Part shown: positions 1 through 8,059 of the stretch, piece after piece
How positions within the stretch are numbered: position 1 is the stretch's first letter
Layout of the letters: each line of letters opens with the position of its first letter
NCBI GenBank assembly: GCA_039679855.1
Contig: JBDKUE010000121.1
Coordinates: forward strand, 1-64,000
Source of the DNA: UBA5314 sp039679855
GTDB lineage: Bacteria; Bacillota; Syntrophomonadia; Syntrophomonadales; Syntrophomonadaceae
Direction of reading: 5' to 3'
DNA: 64,000 nt
Notes under the pieces: generated by a model
The model's database searches: none
Seen by the model: the letters and a program-made list of their open reading frames with translations, nothing else
Told to the model about the DNA's origin: nothing
Program-made: the position numbers and the translations under genes

Positions 1-56
1 CCCTCGGTGGTCTTGACCGCCAGATTGAGATGCTCCTCTTTACGCCGGCTTCTTAT
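1..56 (-). CDS. Possible type 2 isopentenyl-diphosphate isomerase, N-terminal fragment
   Basis: The first 56 bases, read on the minus strand in the frame that overlaps the mobA stop, give IRSRRKEEHLNLAVKTTEG. This resembles the start of type 2 IPP isomerases (Fni), which begin with an R-R/K-x-x-H-I/L motif. A strong Shine-Dalgarno GGGGAGG lies 8 nt upstream, inside the end of mobA. The only codon at the right distance is ATA, because no ATG, GTG or TTG exists in this frame after the upstream stop. It is either a rare ATA start, a sequencing error, or not a gene. ispH lies nearby, which fits isoprenoid metabolism, but only about 18 residues are visible and the family call is tentative. Confidence 0.3.
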   Translation of the reverse strand, partial: MRSRRKEEHLNLAVKTTE

Positions 57-664
57 TTCAACAACCTCCCCGCGATTGTTTGGGCTTTTTCCAGGTCGTC
101 TACATCATTGATGTTGAAAAACAATTCATTCACGTCGCCAAAAACAGCCAGCTCGCTCTCATTTACCACCACTGCGTCAAGCTGCTCATAAAACAACCGG
201 ACCAGCTTCAACCAACCGCGTTCCAGGCTTTCGTTTAAGAGCGGCAGACAGCGCCGGCTGTATACGGCTGCAGTGGGCTGCAGCCGTCCTTCTATTTCGG
301 TGACCGCACTATCATGTTCACCCAGGCGGCTTAAAAGGTATTCCACGATCTCCATGCTCACAAACGGCATATCACACCCGCATACAAAGGCCCGGTCGTT
401 CCTGGCGTAGGTCAGTCCCGCGTGAATGCCGCTCAAAGGGCCCAGGCTGGGTATTAGATCGGTATGGACCTGCACCCCCAGGTTGCTGAATAAATGGGGT
501 TCATTGCTTATAATAATTGTCTCCGCGAAATTCTTCTGAAACTTATCGATCAAGATGTCTATAATCCTTTGTCCGCCAATTTCGGCAAAGGCCTTGTTAA
601 ACTTCATCCTCGAACTCTTGCCGCCGGCGAGAATAATCCCGCTAATCTCCACAGTATCACCCAA
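53..664 (-). CDS. mobA: Molybdenum cofactor guanylyltransferase MobA
   Basis: This protein of 203 residues or slightly fewer transfers GMP from GTP to molybdopterin to make the guanine-dinucleotide cofactor used by enzymes such as formate dehydrogenase. The nucleotidyltransferase signature LAGGKSSRM (residues 12-20) binds the nucleotide, and GCDMPF near residue 98 supplies the metal-binding aspartate. Length is normal for the family. The start is uncertain: TTG at 664 opens the frame, but an in-frame GTG four codons later has similar spacing to a GGGTGA sequence. The terminator at 684-709 separates it from the FmdB-like gene upstream, so it probably has its own promoter. No other molybdopterin gene is seen in the window, although a MOT1-like transporter lies at 61-62 kb. 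Confidence 0.9.
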   Translation of the reverse strand: MGDTVEISGIILAGGKSSRMKFNKAFAEIGGQRIIDILIDKFQKNFAETIIISNEPHLFSNLGVQVHTDLIPSLGPLSGIHAGLTYARNDRAFVCGCDMPFVSMEIVEYLLSRLGEHDSAVTEIEGRLQPTAAVYSRRCLPLLNESLERGWLKLVRLFYEQLDAVVVNESELAVFGDVNELFFNINDVDDLEKAQTIAGRLLK

Positions 665-683
665 TCTACGGAATGTTAAATTA

Positions 684-709
684 TAAAAAAAGGCTGCTCC
701 GCAGCCTTA
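684..709 (-). terminator. Rho-independent terminator after the FmdB-like gene
   Basis: On the minus strand the sequence forms AAGGCTGC-GGA-GCAGCCTT followed by a run of seven T. It lies just after the stop of the FmdB-like gene and before mobA, so it should end the transcript arriving from cmk, plsC, ispH and the FmdB-like gene. Confidence 0.85.
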
Positions 710-721
710 TAATTTGGGAGT

Positions 722-928
722 TCAAGCACCGCTGGCCGCCGCGCTGCAGGCTTGACTGCAACTGGGGCCAAAAGACGGCCTGGTCTTCCCAGTATGAAAT
801 TCAGATAATAACTGTTTTATATTTTTCGATGAGCAATTCGGGCATGTAACCTTATCCTTATCGGCATTGGATATCATCAAGTCGAATTTGCTGCCACAAT
901 CCTGACAGGCAAAATCAAAGATAGGCAT
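722..928 (-). CDS. FmdB-family small zinc-ribbon protein
   Basis: A 68-residue protein beginning MPIFDFACQDCG, the usual opening of the FmdB family, with two CxxC pairs (CQDC and CPNC) that form a single zinc ribbon. FmdB proteins were named as putative regulators of formamidase and amide genes, but their function is mostly unknown. The open frame starts two codons earlier at a GTG (934), but ATG at 928 matches the family N-terminus and lies behind GGAGGGG with good spacing. The C-terminal tail is short, with extra cysteines (SCSQACSAAASGA), and could be flexible. It is the last gene before a strong terminator. Confidence 0.8.
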   Translation of the reverse strand: MPIFDFACQDCGSKFDLMISNADKDKVTCPNCSSKNIKQLLSEFHTGKTRPSFGPSCSQACSAAASGA

Positions 929-949
929 ACCCACCCCTCCTAGTGACTT

Positions 950-2950
950 TTAGTCCTCTTCCTGATTATCCAGGTAGGCGTCAACTTCATTTTTTTCTTT
1001 TTCAGCCTGGGCTTCGCGAATCGAGAGACTGATCTTCTTTTCGTCATTGTTTATGTTCAGGATTTTGGTGGTGACTGCATCCCCAACGCTGACAACATCC
1101 TCCGGTTTTTCAACTCTGCGATTGGCCAACTGGGATATGTGAACCAATCCATCAACACCCGGGGCCAGTTCAACAAATGCGCCAAAAGGAGTAATTCTCA
1201 CCACGGTTCCTTCGATCAGATCGTTTTCCTGATATTGCCCAACCAGCTGTTCCCAGGGGCTCTTGAGCAGCTTTTTACGGCTCAGTGAAACCCGTTCCTT
1301 TTCCCGGTCCAGGCCCAGGATATATACCTCAACTTCATCGCCTTCCTGAAATACATTGGACGGATGTTCGATGCGCCGGTGGTCTATTTCGGATACATGC
1401 AGGAGTCCTTCATATCCACCCAGGTCGATAAAGGCCCCGTAGTCAACGATCCGTTTAATATGACCGGCAACTGTTTGACCTTCTTCAATTTTGCTCCAGA
1501 ACTCTTTCTTCAAGCGCGATTTTTCTTCCGCTACCAGTTCCTTGCGGGACAGAACCACCTGTGAGCCCCGCCGCTTGTTGCGGTTGAACTCGATAATTTT
1601 GAATTCCAGGGTGCGGCCTATATATTCATCCAGGTTCTTAACATAGGTATCGTCAACATGGGAAGCGGGGAGAAACGCTGTTACACCTACGTCAACCAGC
1701 AATCCGCCTTTAACGCTTCCAGTTATGGTCCCTTCAACGGTCTGGTCTTCATTGAAACGCTCTTCCAGTTTGTCTAAGATCTTCTGGGAATCAACCTTCT
1801 TTTTCGAAAGCAGGATGTTGCCGTCATCATCCCACTTTAGAATCATGACTTCGATTTCATCCCCCACCTTGACCAGGTCCCGGGCTGAGGCGACGTCGCT
1901 CAAGGAAAGCTCCCTCAAGGGGATGATGCCTTCTGATTTGCCGCCCACGTCTACCATAACCTCGTCATCCAGAACCTGTATTACGGTGCCTTTTATGATA
2001 TCCCCCTTGGTCGGGGAGGCAAAATCAGCCATCTCCGCCTCCATTTTGGCGAATGAATCTTCCTGGTTGTTCTCCGCTGCTGGTGCTTGTTCGTTTAACT
2101 GGGTGTCTTTTTCGTCTTCCAAATTAGCCATCCTTTCCATTACCTCCTTAATAATCCAGTCGGGTGTGGAAGCACCGGCTGTAATACCCAGCAGGCTGAT
2201 TCCTTTAAACCAGTCCGGATTCAAATCTTGGGCGTCATTAATCCGAATGGTTTTTACACCCGTACTCTGGCACTCTTTAGCGAGAGTGCTGGTATTTGAG
2301 CTTTGCGGATCACCAATCACCAGCATGAGATCTACCTGATTGCTCAGTTCCCGGGCGGCTTCCTGTCTTTTCCTGGTTGCCGAGCAGATTGTGTTAAAGA
2401 CACGGATTTCTTTGCTCTTGCCTTGAAGAGCTCTGGCTACCTGAAGAAATTCGTTCTCATCCTTGGTGGTTTGAGATACCAGAGCGATCTTTTTCCCGTG
2501 GATCGCTTCGGCGTCCTGGCTTTTCATTACAACTTTAGCTCTATACCCACACCAACCCAAAATTGCCTGTACCTCGGGATGGTGCTCATCTCCAAAAACA
2601 ACGATATCGTAATCTTCCTCCCGCATTTGCGAGACGATCTGGTGGATTTCCTTGACCAGCGGGCAGGTCGCGTCCCTCATTTTTACCTGCATCCTCTGAG
2701 CAAGTCCCAATATTTCGGGAGTAGATCCGTGGGTTCGCAGTAAAACTCCACGGTCCGGCGACTTGATCTCGTCGAGGGTTTCCACTGGGGCCAGACCCCG
2801 GTTTTCATAATACTGGACTACGGACTTATTATGCACCAGCGGCCCGAGAGTATACCACATCCCCGGTTCTTTCAGGCATTCATCCGCCATCTGGACAGCT
2901 CTTTTAACCCCGGCGCAGAAGCCGGCATTTTTAGCCAACCGGGTTTGCAC
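950..2950 (-). CDS. ispH: IspH-ribosomal protein S1 fusion (HMBPP reductase with four S1 domains)
   Basis: A 666-residue fusion. Residues 1-275 are 4-hydroxy-3-methylbut-2-enyl diphosphate reductase, the last step of the MEP isoprenoid pathway. The three [4Fe-4S] ligands are visible at C12 (GFCAGV), C96 (ATCPLV) and C189 (ICSATRKRQ), with substrate-binding histidines at H40 and H74. An acidic linker (about 276-315) leads to four S1 RNA-binding repeats at roughly 316-650, each with the pattern G-x-V-x-G-T-V...DVGG-x-x-G-x-x-P/H. Such fusions are known in clostridia, where the S1 half probably acts as a ribosomal S1-like or mRNA-binding protein. The start is GTG behind GGGGTG. Fusion rather than read-through is clear because the frame is open with no internal stop. 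Confidence 0.95.
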   Translation of the reverse strand: MQTRLAKNAGFCAGVKRAVQMADECLKEPGMWYTLGPLVHNKSVVQYYENRGLAPVETLDEIKSPDRGVLLRTHGSTPEILGLAQRMQVKMRDATCPLVKEIHQIVSQMREEDYDIVVFGDEHHPEVQAILGWCGYRAKVVMKSQDAEAIHGKKIALVSQTTKDENEFLQVARALQGKSKEIRVFNTICSATRKRQEAARELSNQVDLMLVIGDPQSSNTSTLAKECQSTGVKTIRINDAQDLNPDWFKGISLLGITAGASTPDWIIKEVMERMANLEDEKDTQLNEQAPAAENNQEDSFAKMEAEMADFASPTKGDIIKGTVIQVLDDEVMVDVGGKSEGIIPLRELSLSDVASARDLVKVGDEIEVMILKWDDDGNILLSKKKVDSQKILDKLEERFNEDQTVEGTITGSVKGGLLVDVGVTAFLPASHVDDTYVKNLDEYIGRTLEFKIIEFNRNKRRGSQVVLSRKELVAEEKSRLKKEFWSKIEEGQTVAGHIKRIVDYGAFIDLGGYEGLLHVSEIDHRRIEHPSNVFQEGDEVEVYILGLDREKERVSLSRKKLLKSPWEQLVGQYQENDLIEGTVVRITPFGAFVELAPGVDGLVHISQLANRRVEKPEDVVSVGDAVTTKILNINNDEKKISLSIREAQAEKEKNEVDAYLDNQEED

Positions 2951-3000
2951 TTTTTACACCCCGCAAATACTTATTCGTATTTTCCCACCTAAATCCTTCT

Positions 3001-3591
3001 TTATTTCTGCAAAAGTGCGATAATATCCTTCTCTATCCTGTGACTTAACTCTTCCAGAGCGACCGCGTGAGACAGCTCGGCCAGCCCTTCTGTATTTACA
3101 GGTGTTCCCAATTTTATTTTAAGCGGTTTAAACCATCCAAATGGCAGAGTTCCGGTTGTTCCGATGCAAGCCGCCGGTAATATCGGGCACCCTGCTTTCA
3201 ATGCTATCAATGCGGCACCAGGTTTTACTTCAATCGGAGTTCCCCCCAGGACCCGGTGGCCTTCAGGAAATATCCCCAGGATCTTGCCCTCTTTAACCAG
3301 TTCGAGGGCCGTACGTATAGCCTGACGATCCACCGCTCCCCTTTTTATGGGGAAGGCGTAAACCAAGGGCAACAGGCTTTTTAATATCGGTATATTAAAA
3401 AGCTCGGCTTTGGCCATATAACAGAGCGGTCGCGGTAAGGCAAAGCCTAATATCAATGGATCCCAGTTGCTTATGTGATTGGCTACCACAATAACCGGAC
3501 CAGACCCGGGGAGGTTATTAAGACCCTCTCTTTTCAAACCCAGCAGGGAGAAAAGGATCAGACCAGTGTATCTAATTACCGTATAAAGCAC
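3001..3591 (-). CDS. plsC: 1-acyl-sn-glycerol-3-phosphate acyltransferase
   Basis: A 196-residue acyltransferase that adds the second acyl chain to lysophosphatidic acid in membrane lipid synthesis. The catalytic HX4D motif is present as NHISNWD (about residues 38-44) and the substrate-binding FPEGHR motif lies near residues 108-113. A hydrophobic N-terminal segment (VIRYTGLILFSLLGL) is likely a membrane anchor. It overlaps the end of cmk by 20 nt, which implies translational coupling. The order cmk-plsC-ispH/rpsA is a common clostridial arrangement. Confidence 0.93.
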   Translation of the reverse strand: MLYTVIRYTGLILFSLLGLKREGLNNLPGSGPVIVVANHISNWDPLILGFALPRPLCYMAKAELFNIPILKSLLPLVYAFPIKRGAVDRQAIRTALELVKEGKILGIFPEGHRVLGGTPIEVKPGAALIALKAGCPILPAACIGTTGTLPFGWFKPLKIKLGTPVNTEGLAELSHAVALEELSHRIEKDIIALLQK

Positions 3592-4249
3592 TATCGGTCT
3601 CCTTAATTATGGTGACCACCTTGTTAAGAACCTCATCTATTTGCATATAACTAGTGTCAATAACTATGGAATCGGGCAGGACTTTCAAGGCCCCGATCTG
3701 GCGTTCACTGTCGCTATGGTCCCTGGCCATGATATCCTCTTCCAGGGATAAAAGCTCCGGGGTACCGTCAGCGATATTCATCTCCCGGGCGCGCCGCCTG
3801 GCTCTTTCCTCCAGGGTGGCGGTCAAAAAGAATTTGAACTCGGCGTCTGGCAAAACGCATTCCCCTATATCCCGGCCGTCCATAACTACCGATTGGGTGC
3901 GGGCCATCTCCTGCTGCTGTTTAACCATTATTTGCCTGACCTCGGGATGCCGGGCCAGGGATGCAACTAGGCTACTTACCCGGGGAAGCCTGATCTCCTT
4001 GCTAATATCTATTCCATCACAAACGGCTTTTTGTTCATGATCAGCATTTTTAAACTGGATGCTTGTCTGAAGGGCCATTTGGCGCAGGTCTAGTGGATCA
4101 TCAAAGTTCCTGCCTTCTTTTAAGGCTTTCCATGTCAATGCCCGGTACATAGCTCCGGTGTCGATATATACAAAGCCCAGTTCTTGGGCCAGCCTTCTGG
4201 CAACGGTGCTTTTACCCGCACCCGCCGGTCCATCGATCGCAATTTTCAT
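3572..4249 (-). CDS. cmk: Cytidylate kinase
   Basis: A 225-residue kinase that phosphorylates CMP and dCMP with ATP. The P-loop GPAGAGKST lies at residues 7-15, followed by DTGAMYRA, a CMP kinase signature. The motif DGRDIGECVLPDA in the middle and an ARDHSDSER-like lid segment near the C-terminus also match the family. It is the first gene of the run cmk-plsC-ispH/rpsA-FmdB. The 217-bp gap upstream holds the aroA terminator and presumably the promoter. Confidence 0.95.
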   Translation of the reverse strand: MKIAIDGPAGAGKSTVARRLAQELGFVYIDTGAMYRALTWKALKEGRNFDDPLDLRQMALQTSIQFKNADHEQKAVCDGIDISKEIRLPRVSSLVASLARHPEVRQIMVKQQQEMARTQSVVMDGRDIGECVLPDAEFKFFLTATLEERARRRAREMNIADGTPELLSLEEDIMARDHSDSERQIGALKVLPDSIVIDTSYMQIDEVLNKVVTIIKETDSALYGN

Positions 4250-4401
4250 TATTCTACCACCCAGATATACTCTTTAATATTTTAGCACAAGCATCCAGTC
4301 AAAAACTACCGCTTTTACTTTAAAGGCATGCCTCAAATAACCGCCCCTTGCTCACTATACGATCGATTATCTTGATTATTTCCATTTAATAAAAATCATA
4401 T

Positions 4402-4444
4402 AAAAAAAAGAAGCCTGCCAGTTAAACATAAGTTTAAATGCAGG
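4402..4444 (-). terminator. Rho-independent terminator after aroA
   Basis: Minus-strand hairpin with CCTGC/GCAGG outer pairs and an inner TTAAAC/GTTTAA stem, followed by CTTCTTTTTTTT. It lies 23 nt beyond the aroA stop and should end the aroF-tyrA-aroA transcript. Confidence 0.8.
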
Positions 4445-4466
4445 TCTCTGGCGTCGGTTAAGTCTA

Positions 4467-5759
4467 TCACGCTTTCATGAGCTTCCTGAGCAATGGCCAG
4501 AATTCGGGGAATGATATGTCCACTACCTCCGAGTTGTTAACGATGGTTTCCCCCCCGGCTTTAAGAGCCGCAATAGCTGTACTCATGGCTATGCGATGAT
4601 CGCCCCGGCTGTCGACCGCGGCGCCTTTCAAGCCTTCCGGTCGGCCTTGAATAACGAATCCGTCTTCCAATTCTTCAATGCCAGCTCCCATTTTGCCAAG
4701 TTCGGAACATATGGCCTTGATCCGGTCCGACTCCTTAACCCGGAGTTCCCCAGCATCTTTTACCATCGATTCGCCATCGGCCAGAGCCATAGCTACAGCC
4801 AGGATGGGAACTTCATCGATCAAACGGGGAATTATCTCGCCTCCCACCATGGTGCCGTGCAGCTCCGAATAGCCGGCTACTATATCGCCAATCGGCTCTC
4901 CTCCGATTACCCGCTGATTATCTATGGTGATCCTGGCACCCATGGCCTGTAAAACTTCAATCAGGCCAGACCGGTTCGGGTTTATTCCCACATCCCGGAT
5001 TATTATTTCCGATCCCGGAACGATAAGAGCAGCCACCAGGAAGAAGGCCGCCGATGATATATCCACGGGCACAAAAAATTCCTGGGGGGTAAGTTCCTTC
5101 CCGGGCTTCAGGGTTATCTCCAGTCCCTGAACCTCAATATCGGCACCCATGGCCTGCAGCATGCGCTCGGTGTGATCCCTGGACTTCTCCGGTTCAATAA
5201 TCCTGGTTGGACCCCCGGCATACAGCCCGGCCAGAAGTAGAGCCGATTTAACCTGGGCACTGGCAACCGGCATGTGGTAGGTTATTCCCTTAAGGTTTTC
5301 ACTGCCCTTAATGGCCAGGGGGGGATAAAAACCTCCGGCTCTCCCCCAGATCTCTGCGCCCATTGCTGTCAACGGCTCAATTACCCTGCGCATGGGCCGC
5401 CGGTTGAGTGAATAGTCCCCGCTCATAAGCGATAAAAAGCCCTGCCCGGCCAGCAAACCGCTCAAAAGGCGCATAGTTGTTCCGGAATTGCCGCAGTCCA
5501 GAATTCCTACCGGTTCGCTCAAGCCGTGCAAGCCTTTTCCCTCCACAACCATGGTCCCGCCCCGGTCAATTACTTCAATTCCCAGAGAACGCATACACCC
5601 GCAGGTTGACATGGTGTCGCCGGCCCGCAGGAAATTGTTGACTGCTCCCTTTCCCTTACCCAGGCCTGAAAAAATAATAGAGCGATGGGATATTGATTTG
5701 TCGGGAGCCGCAAAAAGTTCGCCCTTTAGCGGCCTCTCGCATTCACTTACCCTTTCCAT
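4467..5759 (-). CDS. aroA: 3-phosphoshikimate 1-carboxyvinyltransferase (EPSP synthase)
   Basis: A 430-residue enzyme of the shikimate pathway that joins phosphoenolpyruvate to shikimate-3-phosphate. Visible signatures are PDKSISHR (residues 19-26, with the catalytic lysine K21), GNSGTTMRLL (90-99), LRVKESDRI and SRGDHRIAM near the C-terminus. The start is well supported by AAGGAG upstream of ATG. It follows tyrA with an 11-nt gap, and a terminator comes straight after it, so it is the last gene of the aromatic operon. Confidence 0.96.
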   Translation of the reverse strand: MERVSECERPLKGELFAAPDKSISHRSIIFSGLGKGKGAVNNFLRAGDTMSTCGCMRSLGIEVIDRGGTMVVEGKGLHGLSEPVGILDCGNSGTTMRLLSGLLAGQGFLSLMSGDYSLNRRPMRRVIEPLTAMGAEIWGRAGGFYPPLAIKGSENLKGITYHMPVASAQVKSALLLAGLYAGGPTRIIEPEKSRDHTERMLQAMGADIEVQGLEITLKPGKELTPQEFFVPVDISSAAFFLVAALIVPGSEIIIRDVGINPNRSGLIEVLQAMGARITIDNQRVIGGEPIGDIVAGYSELHGTMVGGEIIPRLIDEVPILAVAMALADGESMVKDAGELRVKESDRIKAICSELGKMGAGIEELEDGFVIQGRPEGLKGAAVDSRGDHRIAMSTAIAALKAGGETIVNNSEVVDISFPEFWPLLRKLMKA

Positions 5760-5770
5760 TTACACTCTCC

Positions 5771-6850
5771 TTACCTCAGCCAGGCTTTGATGCCCCGGGC
5801 CTGCAGGGCCTGTACGGCCTCCTCGGCTTGTTCGCTGCTGGCTACTCCCAGGCGGATGGTTCCTCCATCCCCTTCCCGGGCTCGAAGTATTTCTATATCA
5901 ACAATATTAATGTTCTCCTGGTCCAGTATTATTCCGAGTTGCCCGATCACTCCAGGACGGTCCGGCACGATACAGACCAGGTCATGGCAAAATGGAATCA
6001 GTCCTTTTCTGAGTTTGGGAATGCTGTCGCGAATGCTTTTGGCCTTTTCCAACTGCCCTTTAAAGTCCTCCCGGTCGCCATTTTCCAGCGCCTTTTTCAG
6101 CTCGTCCAAGCGCTCCCCCAGGACATTCAACTGCCGTATTATCGGTTCCCGGTTGGAAAAAGCGATGTCTTGCCACAAATCCGGATTGGAAGAGGCTATC
6201 CGGGTGGTATCCCGGAATCCGCCCGCGGCCAGCATCAACTCTTCCTGCCGCCCTTGGGTAAGCTCCACCAGAGCTACAGCGGCCAGGTGTGGTATATGGC
6301 TCACCGTGGCTACCAACTCGTCGTGCCGAACTGCTTCCATATGCTTGATACGCGCGCCGGTGCTGGCCAGGATGCTCTCTAAAATCCGCACCATCTCCTG
6401 CGGCGTATCAGGTTCCGCAGTCAGGACATAAACCGCGTTTTCAAACAAGTAGCGGTCCGCTCCGGCTATCCCTTGAGTTTCGGCGCCGGCCATGGGATGC
6501 CCTCCAATGGCGTGAATGCCGGAAGGCAGACTGGCAAAAAGCTCCATCACCTGCACTTTGGTGCTGCCCACATCAGTGAGCAGGGCGCCGGGTTTTAAGA
6601 CCGGAGCTATTTGCTCTATAACCGAATTATATACCCCCAAGGGGGTGCAGATAATAATTACATCCGCGTCCTTAGCGCCTTCCCGAAGTCCGGCCTTTTT
6701 GTCAACCGCTCCAATGGCGGCCGCCATATCACAGGCAGCCTCATCCTGATCAAATCCCGTTATAGATTCAACGTGCGGGCTCTCCCGCAGGGCCAGGCCC
6801 AGCGAACCGCCAATTAATCCAAGCCCGACTATAAAGACCTTTTTCTTCAT
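5771..6850 (-). CDS. tyrA: Prephenate dehydrogenase with C-terminal ACT domain
   Basis: A 359-residue enzyme that oxidatively decarboxylates prephenate to 4-hydroxyphenylpyruvate on the way to tyrosine. The NAD-binding GLGLIGGS (about 9-16) opens a Rossmann fold. GGHPMAGAE and the histidine in SHIPHLAA are the usual substrate and catalytic motifs. An ACT domain from about residue 288 (CIVPDRPGVIGQLG) probably gives tyrosine feedback control. Its start overlaps the end of aroF by 4 nt, so the two genes are translationally coupled. Confidence 0.95.
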   Translation of the reverse strand: MKKKVFIVGLGLIGGSLGLALRESPHVESITGFDQDEAACDMAAAIGAVDKKAGLREGAKDADVIIICTPLGVYNSVIEQIAPVLKPGALLTDVGSTKVQVMELFASLPSGIHAIGGHPMAGAETQGIAGADRYLFENAVYVLTAEPDTPQEMVRILESILASTGARIKHMEAVRHDELVATVSHIPHLAAVALVELTQGRQEELMLAAGGFRDTTRIASSNPDLWQDIAFSNREPIIRQLNVLGERLDELKKALENGDREDFKGQLEKAKSIRDSIPKLRKGLIPFCHDLVCIVPDRPGVIGQLGIILDQENINIVDIEILRAREGDGGTIRLGVASSEQAEEAVQALQARGIKAWLR

Positions 6851-7881
6851 GCCAGGTCTTCTCCATCTTTTTCAACTTCACCCAATGCTTCAATAAGGCG
6901 CTTTACTTTTCTTGACAACCGGTTGAAATTCTCCGGCGTCAATGATTGGGGCCCATCAGAAAGCGCTTCACTGGGATTCTGGTGCACTTCGATAATCAGC
7001 CCGTCGCATCCGGCTCCTACAGCGGCCAGGGCCATTGGCTCAACCAGCTTCCATTTACCGGTGCCATGACTGGGATCTACAATTATAGGCAGATGAGTAA
7101 GCTGTTTGATTAGAGGTATCGCGCTCAAATCCAGCGTATTGCGGGTGTATTTTTCAAAGGTGCGAATGCCCCGCTCACACATGACCACCCGGGGATTGCC
7201 GCTGGATATGATGTATTCGGCAGCCATTATCCATTCTTCAACCGTTGCCGAAGGACCTCGTTTTAATAAGACCGGCTTATCTATTTTGCCCAGTTCCCGA
7301 AGCAGGAAAAAGTTCTGCATATTGCGGGCTCCCACCTGCAGCATGTCAGTGTACTGGGCCACCATTTCAACCAATCGTGGATCGACTATTTCAGTAACCA
7401 CCGGCAGGCCGGTGATCTCCCGCGCTTCGGCCAGTATCTCCAGCCCTTCCAACTCCAGGCCCTGAAATGCATAGGGAGAAGTTCTTGGTTTAAAAGCTCC
7501 TCCCCGGAGCATGGTGGCGCCCGCTTCTTTCACCATGCAGGCGATTTCCAGGAATTTATCTCGGCCTTCCACGGCGCAGGGACCGGCGATGATCTGAAAA
7601 TCCCCTTCTCCGATAACCCGGCTGCCTACCTGAACAACGGTCGGTTCACTGCGAAATTCCTTAGAAGTGAGTTTGAAGGGCTGCAGGATGGGTACCACCT
7701 TATCCACCCCGGGAAGGGTCTCAAAAAGGTCCATGTCTTCCTGGGTCCTCTCGCCAATGGCACCGATTATGGTGCGTTCAATCCCCTGAGAGAGATGGAT
7801 CATAAATCCACGCGCCTGTAATTTTTCAGTTACTTGATCGATTTTGTCCTGACCGGAATTCTTCTCCATTACGATAATCAT
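6847..7881 (-). CDS. aroF: 3-deoxy-7-phosphoheptulonate synthase, long form
   Basis: A 344-residue type I-beta DAHP synthase that condenses phosphoenolpyruvate with erythrose-4-phosphate, the first step of aromatic amino-acid synthesis. Residues 1-70 (MIIVMEKNSG...) are the ferredoxin-like N-terminal domain that mediates feedback inhibition in family members such as that of Thermotoga. The catalytic barrel follows, with GPCAVE, KPRTSPY, LKRG and IVDPSHGTGKW motifs. It starts behind AAGGAGG. A terminator-like hairpin sits 33 nt upstream. A second, shorter paralogue lies directly upstream on the same strand. Confidence 0.95.
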   Translation of the reverse strand: MIIVMEKNSGQDKIDQVTEKLQARGFMIHLSQGIERTIIGAIGERTQEDMDLFETLPGVDKVVPILQPFKLTSKEFRSEPTVVQVGSRVIGEGDFQIIAGPCAVEGRDKFLEIACMVKEAGATMLRGGAFKPRTSPYAFQGLELEGLEILAEAREITGLPVVTEIVDPRLVEMVAQYTDMLQVGARNMQNFFLLRELGKIDKPVLLKRGPSATVEEWIMAAEYIISSGNPRVVMCERGIRTFEKYTRNTLDLSAIPLIKQLTHLPIIVDPSHGTGKWKLVEPMALAAVGAGCDGLIIEVHQNPSEALSDGPQSLTPENFNRLSRKVKRLIEALGEVEKDGEDLA

Positions 7882-7902
7882 CTGTGTATCCTCCTTGCTG
7901 GG

Positions 7903-7959
7903 TCAGGAACGGGAAAACAAAAAGCCACAGGCGAAACTCACCAATGGCTTTGAATCCAT
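7903..7959 (-). CDS. Candidate Phe-containing leader peptide
   Basis: A minus-strand 18-codon frame, MDSKPLVSFACGFLFSRS, ends 22 nt before aroF and contains three phenylalanines. It overlaps the hairpin at 7914-7950. A purine-rich stretch (AGGATGGTGG) lies about 13 nt upstream of the ATG, longer than ideal spacing. It could be an attenuation leader whose translation responds to phenylalanyl-tRNA, or a chance frame across a terminator. The overlap of the Phe codons with the hairpin is suggestive only. Confidence 0.25.
   Translation of the reverse strand: MDSKPLVSFACGFLFSRS
7914..7950 (-). terminator. Terminator or attenuator in front of aroF
   Basis: Minus-strand hairpin: AAGCCA pairs with TGGCTT, with an inner GGTG/CGCC stem, followed by TTTTTGTTTT. 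It is between the two DAHP synthase genes, 33 nt before aroF. An upstream segment CCATGG can pair with CCATTGG with one bulge, which would tie up the 5' arm of the hairpin, so mutually exclusive structures are possible. It may simply end the transcript of the upstream DAHP synthase. Confidence 0.6.
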
Positions 7960-8059
7960 GGCCAATATTTTCCACCATCCTGCCGTACTACAATTTTTTA
8001 GTCGCTCTACACTTGAGCCTACCATCCTACAATAAAAAGAATACCATGAAGCCCTGATT

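Noticed and set aside
1725..2339. Plus-strand frame (204 codons) opposite ispH-rpsA
   Set aside because: Antisense shadow of the S1 repeats; Ser-rich translation with no recognisable motif or ribosome-binding site.
5693..6431. Two plus-strand frames (229 and 214 codons) opposite tyrA
   Set aside because: Both lie on the antisense strand of a clear prephenate dehydrogenase and have low-complexity translations.
7882..8059. T-box leader in front of aroF
   Set aside because: The T-box consensus (AGGGTGGAACCGCG type) and specifier stem are absent; only a short terminator hairpin is present.
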